A stretch of DNA of 64,000 nucleotides, taken from NCBI RefSeq assembly GCF_020497125.1, contig NC_059080.1, forward strand, positions 73,638,618 through 73,702,617, in the 5' to 3' direction. The translations under genes were made by a program, and so were the position numbers. Origin of the DNA: Mauremys mutica (Eukaryota > Chordata > Testudines > Geoemydidae). The notes under the pieces were generated by a model, which was not told the DNA's origin, did not search any database, and saw only the letters and a list, made by a program, of their open reading frames with translations. Of the stretch, positions 12,555 through 24,387 are shown piece by piece; the first letter of the stretch is position 1; every line of letters starts with the position of its first letter.

Positions 12555-12964
12555 AAATGAACAACCAGGACTCATGAGTGTTAAATGGCTGCTCTGTACA
12601 AATGAATCACTAGGCAGCATTTATGAAAGAAAGGCAAACCTCTTTTGCTTTCCTCCCTGCTTCTCCACTGACTCCTTTGCATGTAGTTGGCTTGTAAAAA
12701 GGTGTACTGTTAATTTGAGGCCTTCTGAGGCCCCCACTGAAGTCAGTGGGAGTTTTGCCATTGATCTCAAAGGGAGCAGAATCAGGCTCTTCTAGAGGTA
12801 GGACTATGAGGAGTATAGATAGGGTACACTGCCCAATTGTTTGTCCAGGAGTTCCTGATTTTAGAAAGAGCCATGGTCCTTTCTCAGGGCAATTACAAGC
12901 CCGTTCGAATATGACATTCCTTGTGCCGAAGGTCAATGAATATTACTTAGCACCTACAAAGTTC

Positions 12965-13240
12965 TTTGCATTTTATTAAGCATTTTACAAACATTAGCTA
13001 ATCCTCAGAACACTCCTGTGAGGTAGGTAAGGTTTATTATTCCCATTTTACAGATGGGGAAACTGAGAGAGGGGGCCAAATTCATCTCTGGTGTGTTTCC
13101 ACTGACTTGCATGAATTTGCCCCAGAAAGTTTAAATAACTTGCCCAAGGTCACAGACCATGTAGTGGCAGAGTTAGGGTCAGAAGGCAGGAGCTCCTGGT
13201 TCTCAGGCCTCTGTTCAGACCACTTGATCATGTTGACTGT
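12965..13240 (-). mobile_element. MIR (CORE-SINE) copy
   Basis: Shows the conserved order of MIR blocks in reverse orientation: TCCTCAGAACACTCCTGTGA, GAGGTAGGTAAGGTTTATTA, CCCATTTTACAGATGGGGAA and AACTTGCCCAAGGTCACAGA. MIR is an ancient amniote tRNA-derived SINE. The copy is diverged and has a small insertion after the ACAGATGGGGAAACTGAG block. Confidence 0.9.
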
Positions 13241-16200
13241 TATAGGCAATAAGACATGCTGTGGATATCTGGGTTCTTACTCTATTATATGGTGCTATAA
13301 GGCATGTGGATGTCAACCCAATGACTTTAACCAGTCATGAAGTGCAATAATTCCTTACAGTTGCACTGCCTGGAATATTGTACTGCAATGGAATTTATAC
13401 ATAAAAATAAAGCACTGTCAGACTCACACTTTCATTGGGTACTGTTGACATAAACATGATAAATGAGGCTGAATTCAGCACAGACACAATCAGCAGAAAA
13501 CTTTAAACAAATAATCAACTCTCACATGAGAAAACATAATAATGATTCTAGTTCTAAGTGCCAAATCTCTCCCCTGGCATGCAGACTAGAACTGTGTGTA
13601 TCCATACCCTTTCACCTTGTTTCCAGAGCTCAGGTGCTAGCCTTGCTGTGAAACAGCTGTGACCTGGCTTGACATTCTAGATTCTAACATTCAAATGGAT
13701 ACACCAAGCTTCCCACGTTGCTTAGCACTATAGGACAGTTTCTACAGGTCAGCTGTGTAACTCACAGGAGTAATTTCTACTCTAGTTCACATGCTACATG
13801 TAGTTGGGAAGCTTGTCATTCCTCAAGGGCATGTCAATATATAGGCTACAGCTCTGGGCACACATTCATTACAAAATAATGTCATGCACCAACATTCTGT
13901 GTAGCAGCAGCCCCACACGTGGTCTGTGCACACCTGCACAAGTGTGTAAGGATGAAGACCATTGCTGGGCCAAGAAAGGAAAAGTAAATAGAAAGCACAG
14001 GTCATGCTTCTGAACCCTAGACCCCATCCCTCCATGACTTCTTTCACAGAAGGTCTGAGAAGTACCCGCTTTTCAGGATTGGAGCAGAAATATTTTACTC
14101 TCTGCTCTCTATGCTAGGTGTGCGTTTTCTGGCAGATGCCTATAAAATGCCCTGCAAGATTTGTCCCCTTAAATACCCCTCAAGCTCATAGCTATTAGAG
14201 AGCAGACCTGCTGTCTAAGCTCTGGACATGACTGTGGATGCACTGAATTCTCTTCGGTATGCTTGCAAGCCAAGAAATGGTTCCAACCCCCACTTAAGCC
14301 AATAGGAGTTTTGCCATTCACTTCAATGAGAGCAGAAATGGGTCCCATAACTGAGGGTGGCTTGTCCCACTTCTGGCCTCCCTAACTCATATTCATTAAA
14401 AACTGGCCATCAAATATATCAGATTGTGTTATTCACATATGTTCCCTTCAACAAATAAATATAGACATTCAAGTACCAGCTCCCTAGAAACTCTGCAGAG
14501 AAATGTGGCAATTATCATTGTAACCATTTAATATTAATCTGCATTTAAAACAAAAAATATTAATTACAATTCTGGAAACCTAGGCAGACCTACCTGTACT
14601 CATTCACCCTTTCATACATCCAGTGCATTGACAATACAGTAAATCAGAAAGCTGCACTTGCAATCAGCATTCATAAATCATTCTACAGATGGACTTAGAT
14701 GTTAAATACACCTCAAAACTTTGCTAAAATACAAATGTTCAGAATGAAGCAGTGTCCTGAATATTACCTAGTGGTGCCTTATTGAGCACAAATCTGTAAA
14801 TCAGGTCGGATTTACAGCCACCATTTATGAATGGAAATAAGATTCCAGTTATACTTGCAACCATAGATAATCCAACCCCATATACTGTTGTCTGTAATTG
14901 GGATATATATAGATGATCTCACGTGGCCTAACTGCAAATATCAAATGTATTTTTACAAGTTAGCCATGGCCTTTCTGACATTGCTTCTCAAGATGCCCTC
15001 TACATTGTTACTGACAAGCACAAATAAAACTCATTATGTAATATGGTTTAAAGAAGTTCTCTACATTTGGCTTCTACTCTCAGCTGTTTCTGAGCTGTCT
15101 CTTAGCACTGAGAGCTGTTCTTCCTGGCCTTTCTGATTTCTCCTACATTTCGGTTGGATGCTCTGTCATCTCTTTAAAAAATTATTTAAAAGAAATAGTT
15201 TATTTTGAAGCTTGGATGAGCCATCTAAAACCAATAAAAATGCCTTCTTTTAACGTGGGTGCATCCCACCTGAAACACCAACTTTATTCTTAACACATTA
15301 ATTTCAAACTCAGTGTATATGTGCATAATATATGTAGATGTTCGAACAGTGTCATGGGTCAGATCCTGCAGTGGCTCCACACTCAGAACTCCCTTGGAAG
15401 TCAGGGAGTTTGGAACATGGTGCACCTGCAGGAGCTGACTCCGTATTTGTTTTTCCAGGGGCGGCTCCAGGCACCAGTGCACAGTTTTCTTCGACAACCT
15501 CCTATATTACTGGCAATTGAGTAACACCACTGGGGCAAATATAATCATTTACATGGATAAGTAATATCAGGAAAGTGTTTCATGTAGTTTTAGCATCTTT
15601 TACTTCAGTTTAGCAGCTGGAAACGAGGAGACAGGCACATGGGACCAGCCTGCTCTCTACAGACCATCAATAAATACTCATGGATCACATTTGGGAGCCA
15701 CGGATTTACACAGTTTAGTCACAAGCTTCATGACTCCACAAGTGGCTCTTCCACAAGTCATGTGTTAGCAGCCCCATCGCTGAAAAAGAATGAATGTGAT
15801 ATATTTGTGTTGGGCCATATCCTATTAAATACTGTAGCTTGATAAAACCAAAATTACAATACTGTAAAAAATATGTAGGGAAAGAAGGTGACGTGGGCCA
15901 CCTTTTCCTTCTATTATCCACCTCTTGGGTTATCCATCTCATTGGACCCCAACATGCCTCAATAATCACCAGATTAATGTCATGGAATAGGGAAGGATGC
16001 ATTCTCTGCCCTAAACAACCCCAGAAGTAGGCAGTGAAGAGGACAATTTATCTATGGATTCAAGCAGCCCTAACTCAAGAGAGGCATAATCTTCCTTGCC
16101 AGACTGAAACTCTCTCTGACCTCAGTGAAAATTTTGGGTGCACAAAGACTGCCAACTGAGTCCTATCTGAAAAGAGTGGGAGAAGTCATTGGACCAAGGG

Positions 16201-17553
16201 TTCTTAATGATAGTCACACTGGAAACATCTGCTTCTGCTCAGGCATAAAGGACCTTAGTGATAAGCATTCTGGGGAATATGTGCAAAGGCATAAATGGGA
16301 GTTTAAATGCTCCACTTCCATTGACTTTCAGTGGAAGTGGAGCATCTAAAGGCTTTTTGTGTCTTTGAAAATCTCCCTGTGTTATGAGAGTGGTGGTGTT
16401 TGGATTGACCCAAGACCTCCTCAATGCCAACTGGCAAGGGGGGAGCGGGGTTTACAATATTATCCTGATTCTGGTATGTACATTCTGGTTCATCAAAGAA
16501 TGTTACGTGAGGTCTTAAACTAAAAGATGGGTCACACTGCTCATTGTCATTGTTGTGAAATGTATGTACAAATACTATGTAAGCAGTTCTGCATGTATAC
16601 TGAAAATATGTTCTTAGAGTCTGTATCACAGCAGGGGTGGATACAGGTTTCCTGTCAGACAAGGGATATTTATTTTCGTATTCTCTGTTGAAAAGTAAAT
16701 TAAGTATGGTCTCATTCACAGTGGGTCTTCCATCACCTATCTAAGATTAATGCAGATGAAGGATTATAAGGATTTCAGGAAGAAACTAACAGAAACACAG
16801 CAGGGGGAAGAGAAACTAATCTTCAGATATACTTCAAAGGTTTGATGGACCGTATTTGGGGAACAGAGTACGTACCCCACCATCCTGCATTTAGGAAGTA
16901 AATGGGCAGTGTGTTTACATTAATGAAAATGGGATCACAACTAGCCTTCATTGAAGATGTTGAAAAAGACTTTGGGTCAGAAACTTCATTAGACAAGGAG
17001 GCTAACACAGTAGCTGAGTTTAGTCTCTAGAAAGTCTTATGATTTTGTTTTATATGTAACCTTTGTGTTTCCATTACCCTTACTCACTATCTCTTGAATC
17101 TTTGATAATAAGCTTATAGTTGTTTTTCACTATAAATATATCTCAGTGTTGTGGTATTAAGCAAGGTGTTGATCCTGTGTTGAATCATATAAACTGGTGT
17201 GTACACTGTTCTCTTTGGGACAGAAGACCTGGTATTTCTGTGAGAGTTTAGTGGATAAGCGGTTGGACATTACAAGAGAACACTTCAAAGGGTTTGGGGA
17301 CTGGGCTGCACCTATTGTTAACCTGCAAGTTAAAGTAAGGTCTGAGATTGCCCAGAAGAAAGTGCTTGTGTGGCTAACAGGCTGGTGGTGTCAAGGAGCT
17401 GACACCCAGTTAAGCACAAGCAAGGAGGATAACAAGGTGACTCTGTCCTGGATACCTTGAGAACCATCACAGGAGCTCCCTCTATATATGACAGTCACTG
17501 ATGCATTCAGCCTTCAAAATCATGTTTGTGTGAAGACTCCAACCTCAAATTAA
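13241..17553. other. Intergenic, no gene recognised
   Basis: About 4.3 kb of AT-rich DNA with no supported exon. Short CACTTCAATGAGAGCAG-like tracts (near 14310) and a fragment at 15457 that reads CAGGGGCGGCTCCAGGCACC, like the end of the hAT element at 18424-19108, suggest decayed TIR elements; neither has two ends. The block 15350-15420 (CAGATCCTGCAGTGGCTCC) is also repeat-like. Confidence 0.5.
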
Positions 17554-17642
17554 GGGCCTGATCCTGCAATCCCTACTCAACCACAACACCCATTGATGAC
17601 AATGGGAGTTTTTTCCTAAATCAGGACTACAAGATTGGGCCC
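17554..17642. repeat. Short TIR repeat (GGGCCTGATCCTGC type)
   Basis: Left GGGCCTGATCCTGCAATCC and right AAGATTGGGCCCC are inverted repeats with mismatches. The centre contains CCCATTGATGACAATGGGAG, itself a palindrome. Same family as 12473-12554. Confidence 0.6.
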
Positions 17643-18423
17643 CAAATACTTAATTGAGGCTTGATGCATCATATCTGAAAACAAATTTATAGGCAGAAAC
17701 ATATTTCCACAGGTAGAGATGAATCTGCCCTGTATAAAGAATAGTTAAGTTATTGTGCAATATATGACTAGAATTCCAGTAAGGAGCAACATCATACATT
17801 TTGAAAATGGAGCATAACAAGTAGTTTGCCACCTGAACTTTGACAGTCATTTCCTTGTATTATATTATTGCATGCTTGTTGTTTGTCCATTCATATAACT
17901 TTAAAATATTTCTGTTTAAAATCCAGTCCATTTATAATCTATAAAATCTTTATTAGTATCAGTAGTATGTTGTTAATAATTAAGTCATCTCTTTGCTGAT
18001 AATACCTAGGTTACTGTGCAAAGACACAGCAAATTTGTATTTTTTTAAAAATCTGTTCATGGGTGTGGTGTTGTTAACCTGTAAACTGGAAGAGTCACCC
18101 AACTAAAACTTCTCTGTCCTATGAAACATCCCCAGCACAGCCACTTAGGTAGGGCTTTAAAATGTCCATCTGCCACAGAGGTAAATGGAATTATGAAGCA
18201 GCAGGGGAAGGATGTCAAAATATAAAACTGAGTACTTATCTAGAGCCAGATTCTGCCTCCTATAACACATTCAGTAGTTCCCATGCATATTCAGTAGTAG
18301 TTTATTCTACAGTAATCTAAGGGTGACAGAATCTGGCCCCAAGTAACTAAAGAGCAGAAGAAGAGGGGGAGCAGAAATCAAGTCAATATACTTCATAACT
18401 TTAAAAAATAAATCAGATGTTGG

Positions 18424-19108
18424 CAGGGCCGGCTCTAGCTTTTCTGCCGCCGCAGGCAGAAAAGAAGAGCGCCGCCCCCCCCGAGCGGCGCCGACCGCAG
18501 CCCGAGCCCCCACCCCCCGAGCAGTGCAGCGCCGCCCTAGCCCCCCCCCAGGGAGGCGGCCCGCAGCTGGCTACCGGTTGGTCTGGAGGGTGGGGGGTGG
18601 CCGCTGCCCGCAGGAGAGCAGCGCGAACAAGCTGAGGAGCGGCCCCTCCTCTGCAGCGGGGGCAGGGCTGCGCTACCAGCTCCGCCTGGGGGGGGGCCTT
18701 ACTGCGGAAGAGCAGCGGGAGCTGGTAGCGCGGCCCTTCCCCAGCTGCAGAGGAGGGGCCGCTTCTCGGAGTGCACCGGCGGGGACAAGCGGAGGAGAAG
18801 CGGCCCCTCCTCTGCAGCCCGGGCAGGGCTGCGCTACCGGCTCCCGCCTTTCCGCGGTAAGCAACCCCCTCCTCTCCCCTCCCCAGGCGGAGCTGGTAAC
18901 GTGGCCCTTCCCCGGCTGCAGAGGAGGGGCCGCTTCCTGGTGTGCACCCGCGGGGACAAGCCGAGGAGCGGCCTGTCCTCTGCAGCTGGGGAAGAGCTCC
19001 CGCCGCTCTTCCGGTAAGCGGGCACATACACGCCCGTCATTTCGCCGCCCCCTAAATTTCGCCACCCTAGGCACCTGCTTGTTTAGCTGGTGCCTAGAGC
19101 CGCCCCTG
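18424..19108. mobile_element. GC-rich non-autonomous hAT-type element, 685 bp
   Basis: The ends are CAGGGCCGGCTCTAG and the inverted GCCTAGAGCCGCCCCTG, flanked by a perfect 8-bp duplication, GATGTTGG (18416-18423 and 19109-19116). The interior is very GC- and CpG-rich and contains several alternating forward and inverted copies of a module including CCCCTCCTCTGCAG and GCGCTACCAGCTCCGCC. That structure gives artefactual open frames on both strands. No transposase. Confidence 0.9.
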
Positions 19109-19663
19109 GATGTTGGATTAGGGCCTTTGGGTGAAATCATGTTCTCCGCTCCACAAACCTCCTATTGAAGTCAATGGGAGCTTTGTGTGAGTAGGGAATT
19201 AGGTTTTGGTTCTCTGGGCTTGATCCTCTGCTGGTCCAATGGCTTCAGTGGAACTGTGACAATTTACACCAGCTAAGAATCTGGCTCTGTATTTCTATTT
19301 TGCCTTGGAATGACTATACCAACCATTCAAGCTTCAGTCGCAGAATATGAACAAAATCCCTTGATCAAATTATAGCTCCCTGATAGTTTGCAGTTGTTTT
19401 TTATCTTTCTCTCAAAAATCTTAACTGTAGCTTAGTTGCCACAAGGGCTATAACACAACACGGGGGGTGGGGGGGACTATGGACAGCTGTCAGCTTGTTT
19501 GCATTTAAAATCCAGTTCCAGTGCATGTGACCTCAAAGGGCTATTACAGTAGCACAGAAGAAGAAGAACTTCAGTGCATAATCTGCTAGGGAATTCCACC
19601 CAGGACTTGATTAAAAATCTGTGTGTATAATCCTGGTGCAGGTGCATATATTGCTGATTTAAA

Positions 19664-19880
19664 TAATCTCCTAAATGGTCTAGAGTTAGTAAAGGGCCTT
19701 CACAGTTCATGCATTCTTTTTTCTAGCAGATTTAACAGTAGTGCTAAATGGTTTCACCTTGTGTCCTAAACAACCCCCTAAACAGTCTGGAGTTAGTAAA
19801 GGGGCCTTCACAGTTCATGCATTTTTTTCTAGCAGATTAAACAGTAATACTAAACGGTTTCACCTTGTGTCCTAAACAAC
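19664..19880. repeat. Tandem duplication, two copies, period 107 bp
   Basis: The block holding GAGTTAGTAAAGGGCCTTCA (19683) repeats with small changes 107 bp later (19790). Both copies end in TTTCACCTTGTGTCCTAAAC. It lies 225 bp beyond the PAQR9 stop codon on that gene's downstream side, so it may fall in the 3' untranslated region. Confidence 0.8.
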
Positions 19881-20104
19881 AATGTAGGAATAGTTAGAAA
19901 CAATAGTGCTTGATTTCTTCCCTTGGGAACCTAGTAGTTTTAAGAGTAATAGTAGTATTCTAGCAGTTCAGTGATTGACAAGAGGAAACAACCACTTTCA
20001 ATAGAAAGGTACCAGGCTCCTTTGTACCTTTCACTTAAATTTTGCAGCATCCTCTAAAAAGAATAGGAACAGAAATCACAATAGGAATAAATATACCTGG
20101 CCGC

Positions 20105-21169
20105 CTAGTCCTGTTTGCAGAGATCTGCAACGTTCAAAAATTTCTTTATGACCATTCCCAGGCAAAGCATTAAGAGCAGCATATATCCGATGGTGCCTAG
20201 GAAGGTAGGGGAGGCAGGTGGGGATTTGAGGAACTGCAGCAGCCCTTCTTCTAGATAGTACATCTGGTCATAGATGCTGAGGAAGGTGAAGATGTGGAAG
20301 AGCTGGTGGCTGTGCCCGATGATGTCAAACAGCCCCGGCTGGATCCTCTCGGGGATCTTGCTGATGTTGAAGAAGGCGGCCATCAGGAGCCAGAAGTAGC
20401 GCCGGTAGAAGTAGACGAAGAGGGTGGGGTTCTGCCCGCGCAGGTCGAAGAGGAAGCTCTCCAGCATGATGGGGCAGGCCATGCTGAGGGGCATGGCGAA
20501 GACGAAGGTCCGGATGGCGAAGGGGTAGGCGCACCACTCGGAGCGGCTCTTGCAGCACGCCACGGTGCAGGTGACGGCCAGCACGAAGGCCACCGGCAGC
20601 ACCAGGGCGCTGTAGAGGGCGATGGGGAGGCTGCAGTCCAGCTGCCAGCCCAGGCGCTGCTGCAGGTAGCGGCTCATGGCCCGCGCGTCCAGCAGGCGCA
20701 GGCCGGGCAGCAGGTAGTAGGAATAAGCCACGGTGCTGGCGAAGCCGTAGTAGCTGATGGAGGCGTAGTCCAGGTAGAAGAAGGCGGCGCGCAGGCGCAG
20801 CGAGAGGCAGCTGAACACATGGGCCGTGCAGCTCATGGCAAACGTGAGCAGGACGCCCGAGGCGTAGCACCAGAGGGGCAGCAGCAGCGGGTGGTGGAAG
20901 GGCAGCTCGCCGGCCCCGCTCAGGAAGAAGAGCCGGCAGAACTTGCTCAGGAAGAGCAGCAGGGGGATGAAGTGGGTCCAGAAGTTGAGCGTCTCGTTGG
21001 TGGGCTGCAGCACCGAGGCCAGGCACTCCTGGGCGCTGCAGTGCAGCCGCCGGTAGCCCGACAGGATGAAGCACTCCACGAAGTCATCGGGCACCTCGTC
21101 CCAGCGCAGCAGGGGGGCAGAGGGAGGAGGGGGAGGCGCCTGGTCCTTGGCTGCCCGGCCTCCAGGCAT
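20105..21169 (-). CDS. PAQR9: PAQR9, progestin and adipoQ receptor family member 9
   Basis: A single uninterrupted exon encodes about 354 residues from the ATG at 21169. PAQR9 is a membrane progestin receptor-type protein (mPR epsilon) of the PAQR family. The family motifs are all visible, numbered from this start: NETLNFWTH (58-66), SCTAH (113-117) with the paired Asp at about 134, and HSHQLFH (286-292), whose histidines with the SxxxH histidine form the family metal site. Seven or eight hydrophobic segments are seen, with starts near 68, 95, 129, 184, 216, 252 and 322. RWDEVPDDFVECFILSGYRR just after the Pro-rich N-terminus is what I recall of vertebrate PAQR9. The chosen ATG has A at -3 and gives a short N-terminus like known orthologs. 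An in-frame ATG at 21388 would add 73 Arg/Gly/Pro-rich residues of doubtful value. The frame is intact and the human gene is also intronless in its coding part. Confidence 0.96.
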   Translation of the reverse strand: MPGGRAAKDQAPPPPPSAPLLRWDEVPDDFVECFILSGYRRLHCSAQECLASVLQPTNETLNFWTHFIPLLLFLSKFCRLFFLSGAGELPFHHPLLLPLWCYASGVLLTFAMSCTAHVFSCLSLRLRAAFFYLDYASISYYGFASTVAYSYYLLPGLRLLDARAMSRYLQQRLGWQLDCSLPIALYSALVLPVAFVLAVTCTVACCKSRSEWCAYPFAIRTFVFAMPLSMACPIMLESFLFDLRGQNPTLFVYFYRRYFWLLMAAFFNISKIPERIQPGLFDIIGHSHQLFHIFTFLSIYDQMYYLEEGLLQFLKSPPASPTFLGTIGYMLLLMLCLGMVIKKFLNVADLCKQD

Positions 21170-21900
21170 GGTGCCCCCCTCCCCAGCCCCCTCGGCCCGC
21201 CGCGGCGCTGCTCCTCTGCGGGGGTGGCGGTGGGGGGAGGAGAGGGCGCCTTTGGGGCCCCGGAGCCGGAGCGGGGCTGGCGATGTGATCCGGCGAAGGA
21301 CCAGCCGCTTTCCCCGCTGCCGCCGGAGGAGGAATTGCAGTGGATTTGTGCTTCTCCTCCTCCTCCTCCCCCCGCCAGCATCACTCATTGCAGCAGCGGC
21401 AGCAGCATCGCCCCAGCCGCCGCGCGGCGGCAGCTCCTCCTGCAGAGCAGCCCAGCCTCGCGGTAATTCAGCCCCTGCCGCTGGAGGAGACCGAGACCCT
21501 GCCCGGCTTGGGGCCCCGAGTCGCCCCCGCGGCAGAACGGGGTGCCGGCGCCTGCTCTGTGCCCGCCTCCCCCGCCGCGCCGGTTAATGATTGATGCGCT
21601 GCGAGCGCAGGCGGCGCTCTCTGCCGGCTCGGGCGGGGGAGCCATTGATTTGCAAGGCCTGGGACAGTGCGCCTACCCCGCCCCCCTCTCTGAACACCCG
21701 ATACATTGTCAGCCGGGGGATGAATTTTCCATTCCTCTCCGCGGTGCTGTGGTTTGCATGTCACTGTCATCGCGGGCTCGTTCCCTCGCTCAGCCCGCAG
21801 CTTCGTGCGGCTCCCTCTCGCCTCCTTCTAGGAAATTCACACAGCGGCCACTCTGGGGAGGGGAGGTTAAGGGGCGGGCGGTTTGGGGAGAAATACACAA
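20290..21900. promoter_or_regulatory. PAQR9: CpG island over PAQR9 coding exon and promoter
   Basis: Dense CpG and high GC run from most of the PAQR9 coding region through about 700 bp upstream of its ATG, with an abrupt return to AT-rich DNA near 21900. No clear TATA box was identified, which fits a CpG-island promoter firing on the minus strand. Boundaries are by eye. Confidence 0.75.
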
Positions 21901-22795
21901 CAATAGGTGCTTTGAAAGGGGCACACCATTGTATTGTCTTTTTTTTTAATTAGCTACAGTGGAGTATGACAGACAGAAAGTAAAAAACCTTACACATTTC
22001 AGTGTGATAAAGGCACAGTCACAGTAAATGCATCAGATCAGACGCGTAAGAATCCCTGACAACAGTAAGAAGGGGGCCCACTGGGAGAGAAGAGACATCA
22101 GTGCCCAAATCGGGAATTGCTGACCAAACAAAACAAAGACCTGGTGGAAACCTCCCTCCCCCTCCTCTAGGCGAGATAACCGGTTAAACTTTAATTCGTT
22201 TGATCTTTACACCCTATATTTCAATGAATATGTCAATGTACCATGTTTTCTTTTGGTAACATTGTACTATGCAAAGGACACCAATCTATGTAAAAGACTT
22301 GCGGAGAAATCTTCATTCCACGTGCCTGGGAAGAGTATATTTACTGTACTTATGGTATGTAATGTGAACAGCAGCTTTCTGCATGCTGGCTGACAGTAAG
22401 AATCTACAATGGGCTTGACAGCAGAGGCTCTGTGTTAATCCTTAGATAAATCCTACATTTATCAACCGTTCAGTTATGTAATTGGTACAGTTACATAATC
22501 AGAATATAAAAAGTGATACAGAGAAAAATGCACTGTAAGCATGTAACTACACTGAAAGATAGTAAATATAAGATAGAACAGAAAGTTTGGTAAGGGGCTG
22601 CAGGCTCAGGGTAGTGATCAAATGGATAGGATGTTCTTTGCTGTTCTGGTGTGTTTCCCCTTTTTTATTGTAATTTAAACAAATCTTTCAAAAACACTTG
22701 GCAACTGTAGACCATTCTAAAATAATGTCTTTATCACATTGTAATACATAGAGAACAAATTTGCTACATTATAATCATGTATAGTCATAGTCCTT
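21901..22795. other. Intergenic, upstream of PAQR9
   Basis: AT-rich sequence between the CpG island and the LTR element. No repeat ends or exons were recognised. Confidence 0.5.
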
Positions 22796-23084
22796 TGTTG
22801 CATCACACTCGAGCAGGAACAGAGCCCAAGCAGAGAGAGAGAGAAACAGCGTGTGTGTATATGCATATGCCTCTTTATTCATTTCCCAGCATGCTCTTAT
22901 ATACAAGATGGTGGCTAATTGATTAATCAAATCAACACAGCTGCAGCTGTAACCCATAGGGTAATTATCCTACACACCTGTATCCTATTTACAATTAGCT
23001 GGCCAATGAGAACAAGCCCAAGGCCAGTCCTTCACACACAACTCCCAGCATAATCAGCTCAGTATCTCACATTCTAATCCCACA
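22796..23084 (-). repeat. 3' LTR of the 2.3-kb element (minus orientation)
   Basis: Read by eye as identical to the other copy. The TATA motif is at 22903-22896 and the poly(A) signal at 22879-22874, both on the minus strand. Confidence 0.92.
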
Positions 23085-23096
23085 TCTCCCCCCTCT
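23085..23096 (-). other. Polypurine tract
   Basis: The minus strand reads AGAGGGGGGAGA directly before the downstream LTR, the expected site for plus-strand priming. Confidence 0.85.
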
Positions 23097-24387
23097 ATTC
23101 AAAATAAAGAAGAGGGAAAGGAAAAGAGGATAAAAAACATTCACAAAACATTTTCCAACTTATAACACCACAATCTATCTTAGTCTTGTCCAAAAAGTTT
23201 TAAATTATCATAATAAATATTATGGTGAAAAACTAAAGAACAATAATGTTTAAAACAGATAGGTGCAGGTCCTCAGCTGGTGTAAAATAACACCAGCTGA
23301 GGATCTGCCTCAGAGCCTTCAAATAAAATCACAATACACGACCACTAAATAATCTGTTCACAAGCCAAAAATTAAAACCTATATAACCATGCAATCATTA
23401 ACATATAACCGCAAAAACACCAAACAAAGACAAAATACAACAAACAAGTGATGTGAATTTTACAGGATTCCCCCCTCTCTGTTTTACCAAAGCATTCCTC
23501 AGATGTCAGGCGATCAAACTGACACTGAGGATGGGGGGGGGGGTATTCCCCCTTCTCTGTTAAAAACACATCACTTAACAACAACAACAACAATTCTGGC
23601 CAGAAGACATCACAAGACAAAACAAAAAACACAAAACATAACTCTTAATAATAATAATTGCATGGTACACTAAACACAAAATTTCTTGAGCAAGTGATAG
23701 AAATTGTAAAACTAAAAAGCAGTTATAGCTTTAACTCTCCAATATAGCTTCTCTAACACAATTTTCAAAACAACATCTTGAGAGCACAAATAAAGACAGT
23801 AAACAAGTTGGACATTCTGTAGTGAATGTGTCATAAGAATAAAATCTGTGAGGCAATTTTCTATAAAAAACATCACATACTGATTTAAAGGCAGCTGCAA
23901 AGCAGTCTGAGTTAACTCCCAAGTCTTTAAAAATTTAAAAACAAAACAAAAAACCTTCCATTTAGCAACACTGTTCTCTTATTAAAACTGAGTTCTTATA
24001 TATTTTAACATGCACTCAATGGCACAGAGATAGTGTTTTCTTTAGAAGGAAAGGCAGCTGTTCATGCTTGAAGAGAACTCCTACTAAAGTTCTGCACTGC
24101 CTGAGAGACCTTGATCTCTCCTCCACCCCCGCCTCCAGCTTGATTTCAAAGTTCCAAGCTCCCTCCTTGTTTCACAGCATGGAGTCTAGAGGACTCTGGT
24201 AATTGTAGGGGAAGTAACAATCCCACATGATGATCTCCTGGGCAGTCTTAAGGATCTCAACACTTGCTGTGCTCAATGTCCTGGAAATCAACATCATTAA
24301 CTGGTAAGACCTAGTCTCCCTCCTGCAGCCTGCCCCGCTCCGCGATGCATATCTTTCCGCTTCCACAGCGGTTTCCATAGCAACTAC

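Noticed and set aside
15457..15486. Possible further hAT element with CAGGGGCGGCTCCAGG end
   Set aside because: Only one end is seen and no target duplication; mentioned as a fragment only.
18413..19168. Long frames up to 214 codons on both strands
   Set aside because: Compositional frames in the inverted modules of a hAT element.
20294..21466. Long open frame (390 codons) on the plus strand opposite PAQR9
   Set aside because: It is the antisense of the conserved PAQR9 exon, low-complexity in composition and an effect of GC-rich codons.
24172..24378. 68-codon minus-strand frame within the 2.3-kb LTR element
   Set aside because: No retroviral motif recognised; too short and too near the minisatellite to call a gene.
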